Assembly: GCA_937931645.1 (NCBI GenBank)
Contig: CALHAR010000009.1
Coordinates: 154,626 to 218,625, forward strand
DNA length: 64,000 bases
Reading direction: 5' to 3'
Origin: an uncultured Alphaproteobacteria bacterium
GTDB taxonomy: Bacteria > Pseudomonadota > Alphaproteobacteria > Micavibrionales > Micavibrionaceae
Shown here: in pieces, positions 36,410 through 44,863 of the stretch
Numbering within the stretch: position 1 is the first letter of the stretch
How the letters are laid out: every line of letters starts with the position of its first letter
Made by a program: the position numbers and the translations under genes
Notes under the pieces: model-generated
Databases searched by the model: none
Told to the model about the DNA's origin: nothing
What the model saw: the letters and a program-made list of their open reading frames with translations, nothing else

Positions 36410-37165
36410 TTATCGCGCTAAAACAACCGTATAAAACACATTATTACCTGTATTTACTTCTTCGAAACATCCGGCTCTTTTGTTCCAAAGTTCAGAGTTT
36501 TCAAATATTCCCCCTGGGCATGATATTCTTGAATTGGTGGGACATCCACTAATACCATCGGAGTTTCCAATCGAGGCATAACTTCCAATGAAACGATCTA
36601 TATTCAAATCACCACTATCTATGGGTATGCCCTCAATTTGTAAAATGTCATTAATTTGTAAGCAAATATTATTTTCTACATCATGAAGTGTTATTGATAA
36701 ATCTGCTCCTTCAATTAAATCTACCCCCGCTATTGTTTCATCACCTGGCGCAATAAGGTCATTGCTTCTTACGCCGTAGAAAATCCCTCTCCCCGTCGCA
36801 ACCCATTCTGTGCCCGCCCCATATTGTGGCGAAGGGGCTTGATAGGTAAGGCCACCGCCCGCCACATCATAAACGTGACAGGAGTTATCACTAGGCGCAT
36901 TTGGATTTGTATATCCTGCTGCAATGTTGTTTTCAAAACTAATTTCGTTGTCACCACACCCGCGTAATTGAAGGCGTTTAACAGCAGATTGAACATCGCT
37001 TCCATAGGCAATAATTTGGTTGGCATAGGACTTGGCGGTTTCGTCACTTAAAAAAACCGTGCTTGTACGGCTGGTATTGGTGAAGGCATATCCCAATGCG
37101 GCAAACAGCCCAACCGCCAGTAAAATTAAGATAATGGCATTACCATTTTGGGATTCTTTGTTCAT
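36410..37165 (-). CDS. Pilin-like membrane-anchored protein B
   Basis: A 251-residue protein with the same plan as the one at 30283: a short leader, one hydrophobic helix (NAIILILLAVGLFAALGYAF), then an extracytoplasmic domain with seven Cys residues. Both have a Y-G-x-x-x-x-x-AV segment after the helix, an ICLQIND/FCVLINDKN stretch in the middle and a GCFE ... VLLAR/VVLAR end, so they are paralogues. Pseudopilin-like function is the best guess. It converges on clpA with a gap of 4 nt, and palindromic repeats lie behind its start. Confidence 0.7.
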   Translation of the reverse strand: MNKESQNGNAIILILLAVGLFAALGYAFTNTSRTSTVFLSDETAKSYANQIIAYGSDVQSAVKRLQLRGCGDNEISFENNIAAGYTNPNAPSDNSCHVYDVAGGGLTYQAPSPQYGAGTEWVATGRGIFYGVRSNDLIAPGDETIAGVDLIEGADLSITLHDVENNICLQINDILQIEGIPIDSGDLNIDRFIGSYASIGNSDGISGCPTNSRISCPGGIFENSELWNKRAGCFEEVNTGNNVFYTVVLAR

Positions 37166-37198
37166 GCTGAATTATAACATAAAAAGGGTTGTGTTCAT

Positions 37199-37270
37199 AA
37201 GCGTCCTCACGCTTGCGTGTATGACGGCTTCTTTTTATTCGTAAGCGTCCTCACGCTTGCGTGTATGACG
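37199..37270. repeat. Tandem pair of palindromic (REP-like) hairpins, CACGC type
   Basis: Two identical 28-nt copies (37199-37226 and 37243-37270), 44 nt apart. Each folds as CGTC-CT-CACGC-TT-GCGTG-TAT-GACG: an outer 4-bp stem and an inner 5-bp stem with a TT loop. A sister pair with different inner arms is at 50414-50484. Confidence 0.85.
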
Positions 37271-37307
37271 TCATGTTTTCTATATAAGCCTTCTTGCAAT
37301 AATGATC

Positions 37308-37778
37308 TTATTTAATTTCAAAAACCGCATCAATTTCCACACAAAACCCAGCGGGTAGAGATGGCGCTCCAACGGCAAACCTTGCATGCTTGCCACGTTC
37401 TTCACCCAATGCCGCCACCATTAAGTCTGATGCGGCATTAATCACCAGTGACATATCGGTATAATCAGGGCCACAATTCACAAATCCGCCCAGCTTGACG
37501 CAGCGTTTGATACGGTTCCAATCCCCCTCTACGGCATCGGAGATCTGGCGCAGAATATTAAGGCCACATTGTTGCGCTGCCCGTTCGGCTGTTTCCATAT
37601 CAATGTTTTCATCAACTTTTCCTTTATATAGGTCAGTATCGTTGCATCCAATAGGCACTTGCCCTGCAACAAACACCATATTCCCTGCTGTTACATAGGG
37701 GACATAGTTAAATAGAGGTGGCGCACTTTCTGGCAATTCGAGCCCTAATTTTGATAAATTCGCGATAACATCCATCAT
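37308..37778 (-). CDS. RidA/YjgF-family protein
   Basis: A 156-residue member of the RidA superfamily of the longer bacterial type, with NYVPYVTAGNMVFVAGQVP at the N-terminal half and ARFAVGAPSLPAGFCVEIDAVFEI at the C-terminus. True RidA proteins hydrolyse reactive enamines and imines made by PLP enzymes; the conserved catalytic Arg of RidA is not in the usual C-terminal place (R-x-x-V), so the exact activity is uncertain. AGGAG lies 8 nt before the ATG. It is a single gene divergent from the NDUFA12 gene. Confidence 0.9.
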   Translation of the reverse strand: MMDVIANLSKLGLELPESAPPLFNYVPYVTAGNMVFVAGQVPIGCNDTDLYKGKVDENIDMETAERAAQQCGLNILRQISDAVEGDWNRIKRCVKLGGFVNCGPDYTDMSLVINAASDLMVAALGEERGKHARFAVGAPSLPAGFCVEIDAVFEIK

Positions 37779-37854
37779 GGTTTGATCTCCTCTTGATTTA
37801 TCCTCTCTTTTACGTCATTTCTTAAGGTAGAAAAAGAATATTATAGGTCAGTAA

Positions 37855-38250
37855 ATGGGATTATTCAGCTTTTTAGGGGTTTTATCACCTGTTCACATGC
37901 GTGTGGTCAAAACTTTTACACGCACTAAATTTGTGGGCGCAGATTCTTTTGGAAATAAATATTATTCTGCTAAACCTCGCAAAGGCTACAAGCGTGACCG
38001 TCGCTGGGTTATTTATAAAGGCGCGGCAGAAGCAACAAAAATTCCACCAGAATGGCATGGTTGGATGCATTACCAGACAGATAATATACCCGCATCGGAT
38101 AGCAAAAGCTTCCGCCGTAAATGGCAAAAGCCACACCGTCCAAATGTAACAGGAACGAACGAAGCTTATCTACCACCGGGGCATTTGTTAAAGGCTGGCA
38201 CACGTGCTAAAACTACAGGTGATTATGAAGCTTGGACCCCGCCTGAGTAA
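37855..38250 (+). CDS. NDUFA12-type NADH:ubiquinone oxidoreductase subunit
   Basis: A 131-residue homologue of the mitochondrial complex I subunit NDUFA12 (B17.2), found in alphaproteobacteria as an accessory complex I subunit. It has the FVGADSFGNKYY segment, then RRWVIYKG and PPEWHGWMHY near residues 50-72. The last third is a basic and proline-rich tail ending in YEAWTPPE. It heads a run with mlaD and the DUF2155 gene, the usual alphaproteobacterial order. Confidence 0.95.
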   Translation: MGLFSFLGVLSPVHMRVVKTFTRTKFVGADSFGNKYYSAKPRKGYKRDRRWVIYKGAAEATKIPPEWHGWMHYQTDNIPASDSKSFRRKWQKPHRPNVTGTNEAYLPPGHLLKAGTRAKTTGDYEAWTPPE

Positions 38251-38278
38251 TAAAAGATATTAAAAGGATATAAATAAG

Positions 38279-38737
38279 ATGAAACGTAATGTAATTGAGA
38301 CCGTATTGGGCGCCGTTGTATTGGCTGTGGCCTTTTTATTCCTCGCCTTTAGTTATTCATCGGCCAGTATAGGCAGTACAGATGGCTATGAAGTGCGCGC
38401 CCGCTTTTCTAGTATTGGTGGTTTGGGTGTTGGTGATAAAGTCGTCATTAGCGGCGTAAAAGTAGGGCAGGTCTCACGGATTGAGCTTGATATTGATACA
38501 TACTTGGCCGATGTTTTTCTTGATATTGGTCATGAATATAAATTACCTGATGATACGGCGGCTTTTATTTCAAGTGAGAGCTTACTTGGCGGCCTTTATA
38601 TGCAGCTTGAACCAGGTGCTTCTGACGAGATGATTGAAGTTGGCGGTGTCATTAATTATACCCAAGCGCCGCAGAACTTAGAGCAATTACTCGGTCAGTT
38701 TATTTTTAATTTACAAGGTGATGAAGAAGAGAAATAA
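38279..38737 (+). CDS. mlaD: MlaD, outer-membrane lipid asymmetry MCE protein
   Basis: A 152-residue MCE-domain protein with one N-terminal membrane helix (about residues 8-28) and a periplasmic MCE domain, with YEVRARFSSIGGLGVGDKVVISGVKVGQV as its hallmark start. MlaD forms a hexameric ring on the MlaFEDB transporter, which moves phospholipids between the inner and outer membranes. The remaining mla genes are not in the window. It lies 28 nt after the NDUFA12 gene and 8 nt before the DUF2155 gene. Confidence 0.94.
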   Translation: MKRNVIETVLGAVVLAVAFLFLAFSYSSASIGSTDGYEVRARFSSIGGLGVGDKVVISGVKVGQVSRIELDIDTYLADVFLDIGHEYKLPDDTAAFISSESLLGGLYMQLEPGASDEMIEVGGVINYTQAPQNLEQLLGQFIFNLQGDEEEK

Positions 38738-38745
38738 AAACCCCA

Positions 38746-39339
38746 ATGTTATTTCGACTTTTTTTATTCATTAGTTTTTTAAGTATTGTACCTTTTGCGC
38801 ATGCTGGGATGATTGACCATCCGAGTGTTAAATTACAGACCCTCGATAAATCAACCGCGCGGACAGTGACGCTGGATGCCAAAGTAGGCAGCACAATTGA
38901 GTATGGCTCTATCTTTATTAAAGTTCAGGCTTGCCGCAAGTCAGAACCTCTTGAAAAGCCTGAAAATGCCGCGTTTTTACAGATTTGGGAAGTTCCGCTG
39001 AACGCTAAAAAATCTGAATGGTTATTTTCAGGGTGGATGTTTTCTTCTTCTCCCGCCTTATCGGCAATGGACCATCCCGTTTACGATGTCTGGGTTTTGG
39101 AATGCTCTGGTAAAGGTAAACAAAGCGTAGAGACGACTGCTAAAGATAGCGCGGATAATAAGGGTGGTGAAGAAAGTTCTGGGCAGGATGAAATAAATGA
39201 AGACTCTTCAAAACCTAGAATCATTATTGAAGAAGATAATGAGGTAGAACCTCCCTTAGATAATAATGATCCATTATCAGATGTTATTACGCCGATTATT
39301 GAAGAAGAAAAAATAGAAGATCTTAATCTTAACTTTTAG
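38746..39339 (+). CDS. DUF2155 periplasmic protein
   Basis: A 197-residue protein with a signal peptide ending PFAHAG, then a DUF2155 domain (about 25-120) with TLDAKVGSTIEYGSIFIKVQAC and WLFSGWMFSSSPALSAMDHPVYDVWV. The two Cys residues in the domain (in VQAC and LEC) probably form a disulfide. The C-terminal 70 residues are an acidic tail not typical of the core domain. The family is of unknown function but constantly next to NDUFA12, mlaD and aat in alphaproteobacteria. It overlaps the end of aat by 11 nt. Confidence 0.92.
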   Translation: MLFRLFLFISFLSIVPFAHAGMIDHPSVKLQTLDKSTARTVTLDAKVGSTIEYGSIFIKVQACRKSEPLEKPENAAFLQIWEVPLNAKKSEWLFSGWMFSSSPALSAMDHPVYDVWVLECSGKGKQSVETTAKDSADNKGGEESSGQDEINEDSSKPRIIIEEDNEVEPPLDNNDPLSDVITPIIEEEKIEDLNLNF

Positions 39340-39976
39340 AAAAATATTCTTCTAATAAAATCGCTTCACTTAAGCCCGTCAATATAAAGTCAGTGGGTTT
39401 TTTCATTTCTGTTTTTATCATGACTTCATATTCTTCTTGTGGAATTTCATAGATACCAAATTGTTCTAAATGGGGGTTGGTAAATTGTGTATCCAGTACG
39501 GTAAACCCCCCTTTTTGTAGGCGCGCACAAAGGTGGACAAGAGCTATTTTACTGGCATTATCGGCGGTAGAAAACATGCTTTCACCGCAAAAAACGGCTC
39601 CAAGTCCTAGCCCATAAAGCCCGCCAACCAGCTCTCCGCCTTGCCATGCTTCCATTGAATGGGCGTGACCTGCCTTGTGAAGTTCAATAAAAACATCACG
39701 GATAGTTTTATTAATCCATGTGCTTTCTCGTCCTTTATAGCTGCCCGCGCACCCATCAATTACGCCGACAAAATCAGTGTTAATTTTAATCTCGTAAGGA
39801 GCCTGCTGTACCTGCTTTAACAGTTTTTTAGGGATGTGTAGGTCAGGAATAGAAAGTTGACCGCGTAGCTCTGGTCGATAAAAATCGTAATGCACCGCGT
39901 CTTTATCTTCCGCCATTGGGAAGATACCATGGTGATAGGCATTTAAAATTATATCTGGTGTTGCTTCTGTAAACAT
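39329..39976 (-). CDS. aat: Leucyl/phenylalanyl-tRNA--protein transferase
   Basis: Aat adds Leu or Phe from tRNA to the N-terminus of proteins that start with Arg or Lys, marking them for ClpS-ClpAP. The signature YHHGIFPMAED is at about residues 13-23. The catalytic and tRNA-binding segments W-x-N-K-T-I-R-D, GHAHSMEAWQGGELVGGLYGLGLGAVFCGESMFS and VLDTQFTNPHLEQFG follow. At 215 residues it is of normal length. It ends the minus-strand run aroQ-accB-accC-aat. Confidence 0.96.
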   Translation of the reverse strand: MFTEATPDIILNAYHHGIFPMAEDKDAVHYDFYRPELRGQLSIPDLHIPKKLLKQVQQAPYEIKINTDFVGVIDGCAGSYKGRESTWINKTIRDVFIELHKAGHAHSMEAWQGGELVGGLYGLGLGAVFCGESMFSTADNASKIALVHLCARLQKGGFTVLDTQFTNPHLEQFGIYEIPQEEYEVMIKTEMKKPTDFILTGLSEAILLEEYFSKS

Positions 39977-39997
39977 ACAAAGAAGTCTATTCGTTGA

Positions 39998-41344
39998 TTA
40001 CTTATTTTTTTCAGCGAGTTTTTTCTCTAACCAATGAATATTATAATCCCCAGTGACAAAATCATCCTGATTGGTAATCCAGTCATGAAGGGGCAGCGTC
40101 GTTTTAACACCATCAACAACGGTTTCAACAATGGCGCGGCGCAAACGACGTATCGCTTGGTCACGGTCACGGCCATGTACAATTAGTTTCCCAATCATTG
40201 AATCATAATATGGCGGAATGCTATATCCCCCATAAATTGCGCTATCAAAACGTACGCCCATACCGCCTGGGGCGTGGAACTGTTTAATTTTTCCGGGTGA
40301 TGGCATGAAGCTATCCGGGTCTTCAGCATTAATCCGCACCTCAATAGCATGCCCACGTAGGCGGAAATTTTCTTTCTTGATTCGTAAAGGCTCACCATAG
40401 GCCACACGAATTTGCTCGGCGATTAAATCAATCCCTGTAATCATTTCTGTGACAGGGTGTTCCACCTGAATACGTGTATTCATTTCCATGAAGAAAAATT
40501 CACCATTTTCGTATAGAAATTCGATTGTTCCTGCGCCGATATAGCCCATTTTCTGTACAACATCAGCCGCCAGTGACCCAATATAGTCACGTTCTTTTTC
40601 TGTTAGGGCAGGCGATGGTGCTTCTTCAACCAGCTTTTGATGACGACGTTGGATAGAACAATCGCGCTCTCCTAAGTGAACGGCATTCCCATGCTTATCG
40701 CCAAAGATTTGAATTTCAATATGGCGGGGTTTCTCTAAAAACTTTTCAATATAAACGGTGTCATCGCCAAAGTTGGCAGCGGCCTCACGGCGGGCGGTAC
40801 TGAAAGCTTCTTGAAAACTTTCCGCATCACGGACAACTTGCATACCTTTACCACCCCCACCGCTGGCGGCTTTGATGATAACGGGAAAGCCTGCTTTTTC
40901 ACAAATCTCTAACCCTTCTTCAACGCTTTCAACGGCGCCGGGAGAGCCAGGAACAACAGGCAAACCAAGCGCCATAACGGTTTTCTTGGCTGTTACCTTA
41001 TCACCCATGGAGTCAATATGGTCTGGATTTGGACCAATAAAAGTAAAGCCATGTTCTTCGATCATACGGCCAAATTGCGCGTTCTCTGATAAAAATCCAT
41101 AACCTGGGTGAATGGCATCTACACCTGTCACTTCGGCGGCACTTAAGATAGCGGGTATATTAAGATAGCTGTCTTTACTTTGTGGTGGGCCAATACAAAC
41201 TGACTCATCCGCTAAGCGTACCGCCATAGACGAAGAATCTGCGGTGGAATGGACGGCAACGGACTCAATCCCCATCTCGCGACAGGCACGAATAATACGA
41301 AGGGCAATTTCACCACGGTTTGCAATTAAGATTTTTTTAAACAT
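39998..41344 (-). CDS. accC: Biotin carboxylase subunit of acetyl-CoA carboxylase
   Basis: AccC carboxylates the biotin on AccB with bicarbonate and ATP, the first half of malonyl-CoA synthesis. It starts [25 protein letters not shown]. The ATP-grasp glycine loop is in [11 protein letters not shown], followed by [29 protein letters not shown] and the RINAED segment. Length 448 is normal. It lies 2 nt after a GNAT gene, which separates it from accB. aat follows 21 nt later. Confidence 0.97.
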   Translation of the reverse strand: MFKKILIANRGEIALRIIRACREMGIESVAVHSTADSSSMAVRLADESVCIGPPQSKDSYLNIPAILSAAEVTGVDAIHPGYGFLSENAQFGRMIEEHGFTFIGPNPDHIDSMGDKVTAKKTVMALGLPVVPGSPGAVESVEEGLEICEKAGFPVIIKAASGGGGKGMQVVRDAESFQEAFSTARREAAANFGDDTVYIEKFLEKPRHIEIQIFGDKHGNAVHLGERDCSIQRRHQKLVEEAPSPALTEKERDYIGSLAADVVQKMGYIGAGTIEFLYENGEFFFMEMNTRIQVEHPVTEMITGIDLIAEQIRVAYGEPLRIKKENFRLRGHAIEVRINAEDPDSFMPSPGKIKQFHAPGGMGVRFDSAIYGGYSIPPYYDSMIGKLIVHGRDRDQAIRRLRRAIVETVVDGVKTTLPLHDWITNQDDFVTGDYNIHWLEKKLAEKNK

Positions 41345-41346
41345 GT

Positions 41347-41826
41347 TTATAACTCTATTTCCATTAAAGAGGCTTGATCACGTAATCCGACAGGATCGCG
41401 AACCTGATCTACGGTTTTCCACCCATTTTTTGTATATAATTTTTCAGTATCTGATGTGAAAAGATATAGCTTTTTATAATTTAGGTTTCTTGCTTCGTCG
41501 TGTAATTTTTGAATTAACTGTGACGCATAACCTTTATTTCTAAAACTAGGATGAACAAATACTGACCCTAACCAAGGGGATAATTCAGGACGGTCTTCAT
41601 GGTCGTATTTCTTTAGGCTAATCATGCCTATAATTTTTTCTTTGATAAGACCCACCCAAACCAAAGGTAATGAATTAATATTTAATGCTCTTTCTTGATA
41701 ACGGTGAATGACATCACTTAATGCACTATCTTCAATATGGCACCCCCATGACCCAAAGCTCCATGCAGCGCAAGTAGGCGCAAACTCAGGTTTAGATGAT
41801 AAGGGGATGATTTGCAGAGCACTCAT
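41347..41826 (-). CDS. GNAT N-acetyltransferase inserted between accB and accC
   Basis: A 159-residue GNAT protein. The acetyl-CoA-binding motif is in [18 protein letters not shown] (about 91-108), preceded by the [17 protein letters not shown] strands and followed by [17 protein letters not shown]. The substrate is unknown. In most bacteria accB and accC are adjacent; here this gene sits between them, 15 nt after accB and 2 nt before accC, so it must be cotranscribed with the acetyl-CoA carboxylase genes. Confidence 0.9.
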   Translation of the reverse strand: MSALQIIPLSSKPEFAPTCAAWSFGSWGCHIEDSALSDVIHRYQERALNINSLPLVWVGLIKEKIIGMISLKKYDHEDRPELSPWLGSVFVHPSFRNKGYASQLIQKLHDEARNLNYKKLYLFTSDTEKLYTKNGWKTVDQVRDPVGLRDQASLMEIEL

Positions 41827-41841
41827 GAGAGGTGAAGCCTA

Positions 41842-42303
41842 TTATTCAATAACCATAAGGACATCGCCAAATTCAATGGGCTGGCCATTTTCAAATAAGA
41901 CTTGTGTCACGGTGCCGCCTTTATGGGCTTTGATTGGGTTCATAACTTTCATCGCTTCAATAATAAGCAATGTGTCACCTTCGCTAACTTGGCTGCCTTT
42001 TGGTGCGAAGTTTGGCGCGCCTGGCTCGGCGGCGGCATAGGCGGTACCAACCATCGGTGATGTCACCGCACCTGGATGGTCACCTGTCACCGCAGCAGGT
42101 AAATCTGTATTGGCACTTTGTGGTACAGTTGGGTCAGACGGCATGCTCGGAACAGCAGGGGCGGCGGCGTAAGACGCGCCAGCCATCATCATTCCCTTAT
42201 TCACACGGATCATTTGTTCGCCTTCGGCGACTTCAATCTCGTTAAGGCCAGTTTCATTGAGGAGCTCAGCGAGCTCTTTAATAGCTTTAGAGTCAATTTT
42301 CAT
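41842..42303 (-). CDS. accB: Biotin carboxyl carrier protein of acetyl-CoA carboxylase
   Basis: AccB carries the biotin shuttled between carboxylase and transcarboxylase. The biotinylated Lys is in IIEAMKVMNPI, within the C-terminal lipoyl/biotinyl domain (about 75-153, starting VTSPMVGTAYAA). The N-terminal part IKELAELLNETGLNEIEV is the family's helical start, joined by an Ala/Pro linker. Length 153 is normal. It lies 106 nt after aroQ. Confidence 0.96.
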   Translation of the reverse strand: MKIDSKAIKELAELLNETGLNEIEVAEGEQMIRVNKGMMMAGASYAAAPAVPSMPSDPTVPQSANTDLPAAVTGDHPGAVTSPMVGTAYAAAEPGAPNFAPKGSQVSEGDTLLIIEAMKVMNPIKAHKGGTVTQVLFENGQPIEFGDVLMVIE

Positions 42304-42409
42304 GAGGATTTAAATTCAGTTATGTTGTTAAAAATCAAAGTATATATCGATAACTTTAGTAGCGAAAATTGGTAAGAAAGTCAAAGTAACAAGTTATTGT
42401 CATAATGTA

Positions 42410-42844
42410 TTAGTTTATAACTTTTGCAAGAAATTCAACAGCCTGCTTATAGCCTTGCGCTCCTTGGCCTTTTATGACGGCCTGTGCAACAGGGGTTATG
42501 TAGGAAAAATGACGAAATTCTTCACGGGTTTCAGGGTCAGAAAGATGGACTTCAACAATAGGACAAGTCAGCATTTTCAGCGCATCATGAATAGAAACGG
42601 AAGTATGGGTATAGCCTGCGGCGTTTATAATTACACCATCAACGTTATTAATGGCTTCTTGTATCCAATCAATTAAAATACCTTCATGGTTAGACTGTCG
42701 AAAATCAATATCCATTTTATGGTGTTGCGCTGTTTCCACGCATAGTTTTTCAACATCTTTTAATGTGTCATGGCCATAGATTTCTGGTTCACGCGTACCA
42801 AGTAAATTTAAATTTGGACCATTAAGGATAAGAATTTTGGACAT
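42410..42844 (-). CDS. aroQ: 3-dehydroquinate dehydratase, type II
   Basis: AroQ removes water from 3-dehydroquinate in the shikimate pathway for aromatic amino acids. The protein starts MSKILILNGPNLNLLGTREPEIYG, which holds the catalytic Tyr and Arg region. RQSNHEGILIDWIQEA, then NAAGYTHTSVSIHDAL and VEVHLSDPETREEFRH follow. The start at 42844 gives the normal 144 residues; upstream frame extends into the copper chaperone gene and does not match the family. It is 7 nt after the copper chaperone stop. Confidence 0.96.
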   Translation of the reverse strand: MSKILILNGPNLNLLGTREPEIYGHDTLKDVEKLCVETAQHHKMDIDFRQSNHEGILIDWIQEAINNVDGVIINAAGYTHTSVSIHDALKMLTCPIVEVHLSDPETREEFRHFSYITPVAQAVIKGQGAQGYKQAVEFLAKVIN

Positions 42845-42851
42845 ATTTTTT

Positions 42852-43391
42852 TTAATGATGGTGATGTGGGGTAAGACCAGGGGCGACAACATCAACAGTA
42901 ATATTTTTTATTGTGCCATCTTCAAAAGTTAAGGTGATAGGAAATTGGTCATCGACGCTTAATTTATTTTTTAAATTGATAAACATCACATGATACCCCT
43001 TTGGCTCTAACGTTGTTTTACCTTTCGGTGTGTTCAGTTTTTTTATTTTTCTCATCATCATTGTTCCATCATCGGGGTCAATATATGTCTGATGAATCTC
43101 ATTATGCTCGGCAATGTTGCTATCAACGGCGACCAAGGCATTATCTTGCTCGCTTGCGTTATTGATGGTCAGGAAAGCCGCGGCAGTCTTGGCATTTGGG
43201 GTGGTGGCAAAGGCATAAGGTACGGTTATTTCTATCTCATCTTCTACATAAACAATGTCGTGAATACTACTTTTGTGGCTTTTAGATTTTTTGTAAAAAA
43301 CGCCAGCGGCTATCACAATTAAGAGAACGGCTAACGTTGTAAAAATTATTTTCTTATTCATTTTATTACGTTTCGTTTTATTGTGCTTCAT
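42852..43391 (-). CDS. Periplasmic copper chaperone PCu(A)C
   Basis: A 179-residue protein with a membrane anchor or signal (about 14-28) and a PCuAC domain. The copper motif is partly visible: EHNEIHQTY, then TMMMRKIKKLNTPKG and a GYHVMFINLK segment, giving His and Met ligands. The C-terminus ends in four His residues, common in these proteins. PCuAC hands copper to cytochrome oxidase assembly with SCO, whose gene is at 17495. The start at 43391 overlaps the previous gene by 14 nt; an ATG at 43361 is an alternative. Confidence 0.88.
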   Translation of the reverse strand: MKHNKTKRNKMNKKIIFTTLAVLLIVIAAGVFYKKSKSHKSSIHDIVYVEDEIEITVPYAFATTPNAKTAAAFLTINNASEQDNALVAVDSNIAEHNEIHQTYIDPDDGTMMMRKIKKLNTPKGKTTLEPKGYHVMFINLKNKLSVDDQFPITLTFEDGTIKNITVDVVAPGLTPHHHH

Positions 43392-44010
43392 AGGTAATCA
43401 TGGTTAGAAAATCTTTTAACTCAGGCACCCCATCAGTAATAGGATATATGTTCTTACCTATAATATAACTTGGAATAGATTGAACATTCATGCTCAACAT
43501 ATCATTCATATTATTTTCTAAATATTTTTGAACTTTTGCCCCTCGGCTATCTTCAACCATTTGGTTGTAATCAATCCCATAAAGTTCGGCAGTTTCTTTG
43601 ATGATGTCTTCAGGGATAATACCTTCTGGGTACTCCATAAAACTATCATGCATTTCTTGAAATCTTCCTTGCATACCGGCGGCCAAAACCAGCTTTTCTA
43701 AAACTTCAGGCTCTTGCTTTACTGCTTCTTTCGGGGCAGCGTTCAGTATGATAGGGCGCGGGATATAGCGGACATTCTTGTGTAACTCTAACGCTTCTTT
43801 AATAATAGGGTGCATCGCTTTACAATACCCACACCTATAATTGGTGAAATCCACTATTGTTAAATTATTGTCACCATCATCAATAATTTGAAAGGCCGCC
43901 TTTGGGTGTTCCGCTTGGTAGGATTGCCATTTTAAGAAGACAATACCATAGGTAGAATAAAGGGCGGCAAGGGCGAGCAAGCCAGTTAGAAAAAAGTAAA
44001 AATATTTCAT
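43378..44010 (-). CDS. Membrane-anchored DsbA-like thiol oxidoreductase
   Basis: A 210-residue DsbA-fold protein with an N-terminal membrane helix (about 5-27). The active-site motif is C-G-Y-C (Cys60, Cys63) in TNYRCGYCKAM, and the cis-proline is in SIPSYIIG. It probably oxidises or isomerises disulfides in the periplasm. It lies between another DsbA-like gene (13 nt upstream) and the copper chaperone, so a role in loading or reducing copper-binding cysteines is possible. Confidence 0.88.
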   Translation of the reverse strand: MKYFYFFLTGLLALAALYSTYGIVFLKWQSYQAEHPKAAFQIIDDGDNNLTIVDFTNYRCGYCKAMHPIIKEALELHKNVRYIPRPIILNAAPKEAVKQEPEVLEKLVLAAGMQGRFQEMHDSFMEYPEGIIPEDIIKETAELYGIDYNQMVEDSRGAKVQKYLENNMNDMLSMNVQSIPSYIIGKNIYPITDGVPELKDFLTMITYEAQ

Positions 44011-44023
44011 CGGTTAAAAAATA

Positions 44024-44767
44024 TTATCCTTTATTGGCGTTATTTGCGCGGGCTTCTTTTAAAATTTCAGTAATTCTTTCCGCTTGCATATATCCAGGGA
44101 AAATTTGTCCGTTAATAATAAAGCCTGGCGTCCCACGAATATTCATTTCTTGGGCTTTTGCGACATTGTTTTTTAATGTTGCTTCAATATCAGGGCTGTT
44201 TTTGTCTTTCTTTAATTTTTCAACATCAAGGCCAAGATCTTTTGCCAATTTTTCAAAAACCTTTTCGTTCTTTTGTCCTTTATGATCAAAGATAGCTTGA
44301 TGAAATTCAAAATACTTTCCTTGCTGATGCGCGGCCAGTGACCATTTGGAGGTTTCAAGCGAGTCTGGGCTTAAGATCGGCATGTCTAAGAAAATAACTT
44401 TTAAGTTTTTATCATTTTCTAAAACAGTGACAATTTCTTCTAATGCGCGGCCACAATATCCGCAATTATAATCGAAAAACTCAACAAGTGTGATGTCACC
44501 ATCTTTATTACCTGTCATGGGTAAATCCTTACCACCATCAAGGCTTTTTAAAAATTCTTTTGCTTTGACTTCTGACAGTTTACGGCTTTGCGCTTCTTGT
44601 TCATTTTGGTATTTTTCAACACTTTCAATAACCGTAGATCCATTTTCTAAAAGATACTCTTCAAACATTTTTTGAATTTGGTTTTTTTGCGCGTCGGTAA
44701 ATTCTTGTGCGTTCGCCGTTGGGATGAAGAACATCATTAGTATTAAGCAAGGTAAAAGACGGATCAT
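44024..44767 (-). CDS. Periplasmic DsbA-family disulfide oxidoreductase
   Basis: A 247-residue exported protein with a signal peptide ending TANAQ. A helical N-terminal extension (about 21-80) of the Com1/BdbD kind precedes the thioredoxin-like domain. The active site C-G-Y-C is at Cys102-Cys105 in FFDYNCGYCGRAL, and the cis-Pro is in RGTPGFIING. It likely introduces disulfides into secreted proteins. It forms a two-gene set with the anchored DsbA-like protein that follows. Confidence 0.92.
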   Translation of the reverse strand: MIRLLPCLILMMFFIPTANAQEFTDAQKNQIQKMFEEYLLENGSTVIESVEKYQNEQEAQSRKLSEVKAKEFLKSLDGGKDLPMTGNKDGDITLVEFFDYNCGYCGRALEEIVTVLENDKNLKVIFLDMPILSPDSLETSKWSLAAHQQGKYFEFHQAIFDHKGQKNEKVFEKLAKDLGLDVEKLKKDKNSPDIEATLKNNVAKAQEMNIRGTPGFIINGQIFPGYMQAERITEILKEARANNANKG

Positions 44768-44863
44768 AGAAAAGCTCCTTATAAGAGTGAGTGTCAGTGG
44801 AATTAAAAAATCATGTCATTAATATATTGTAACGTAAACGCACCGCATAGGGCAAAGTTGTAC

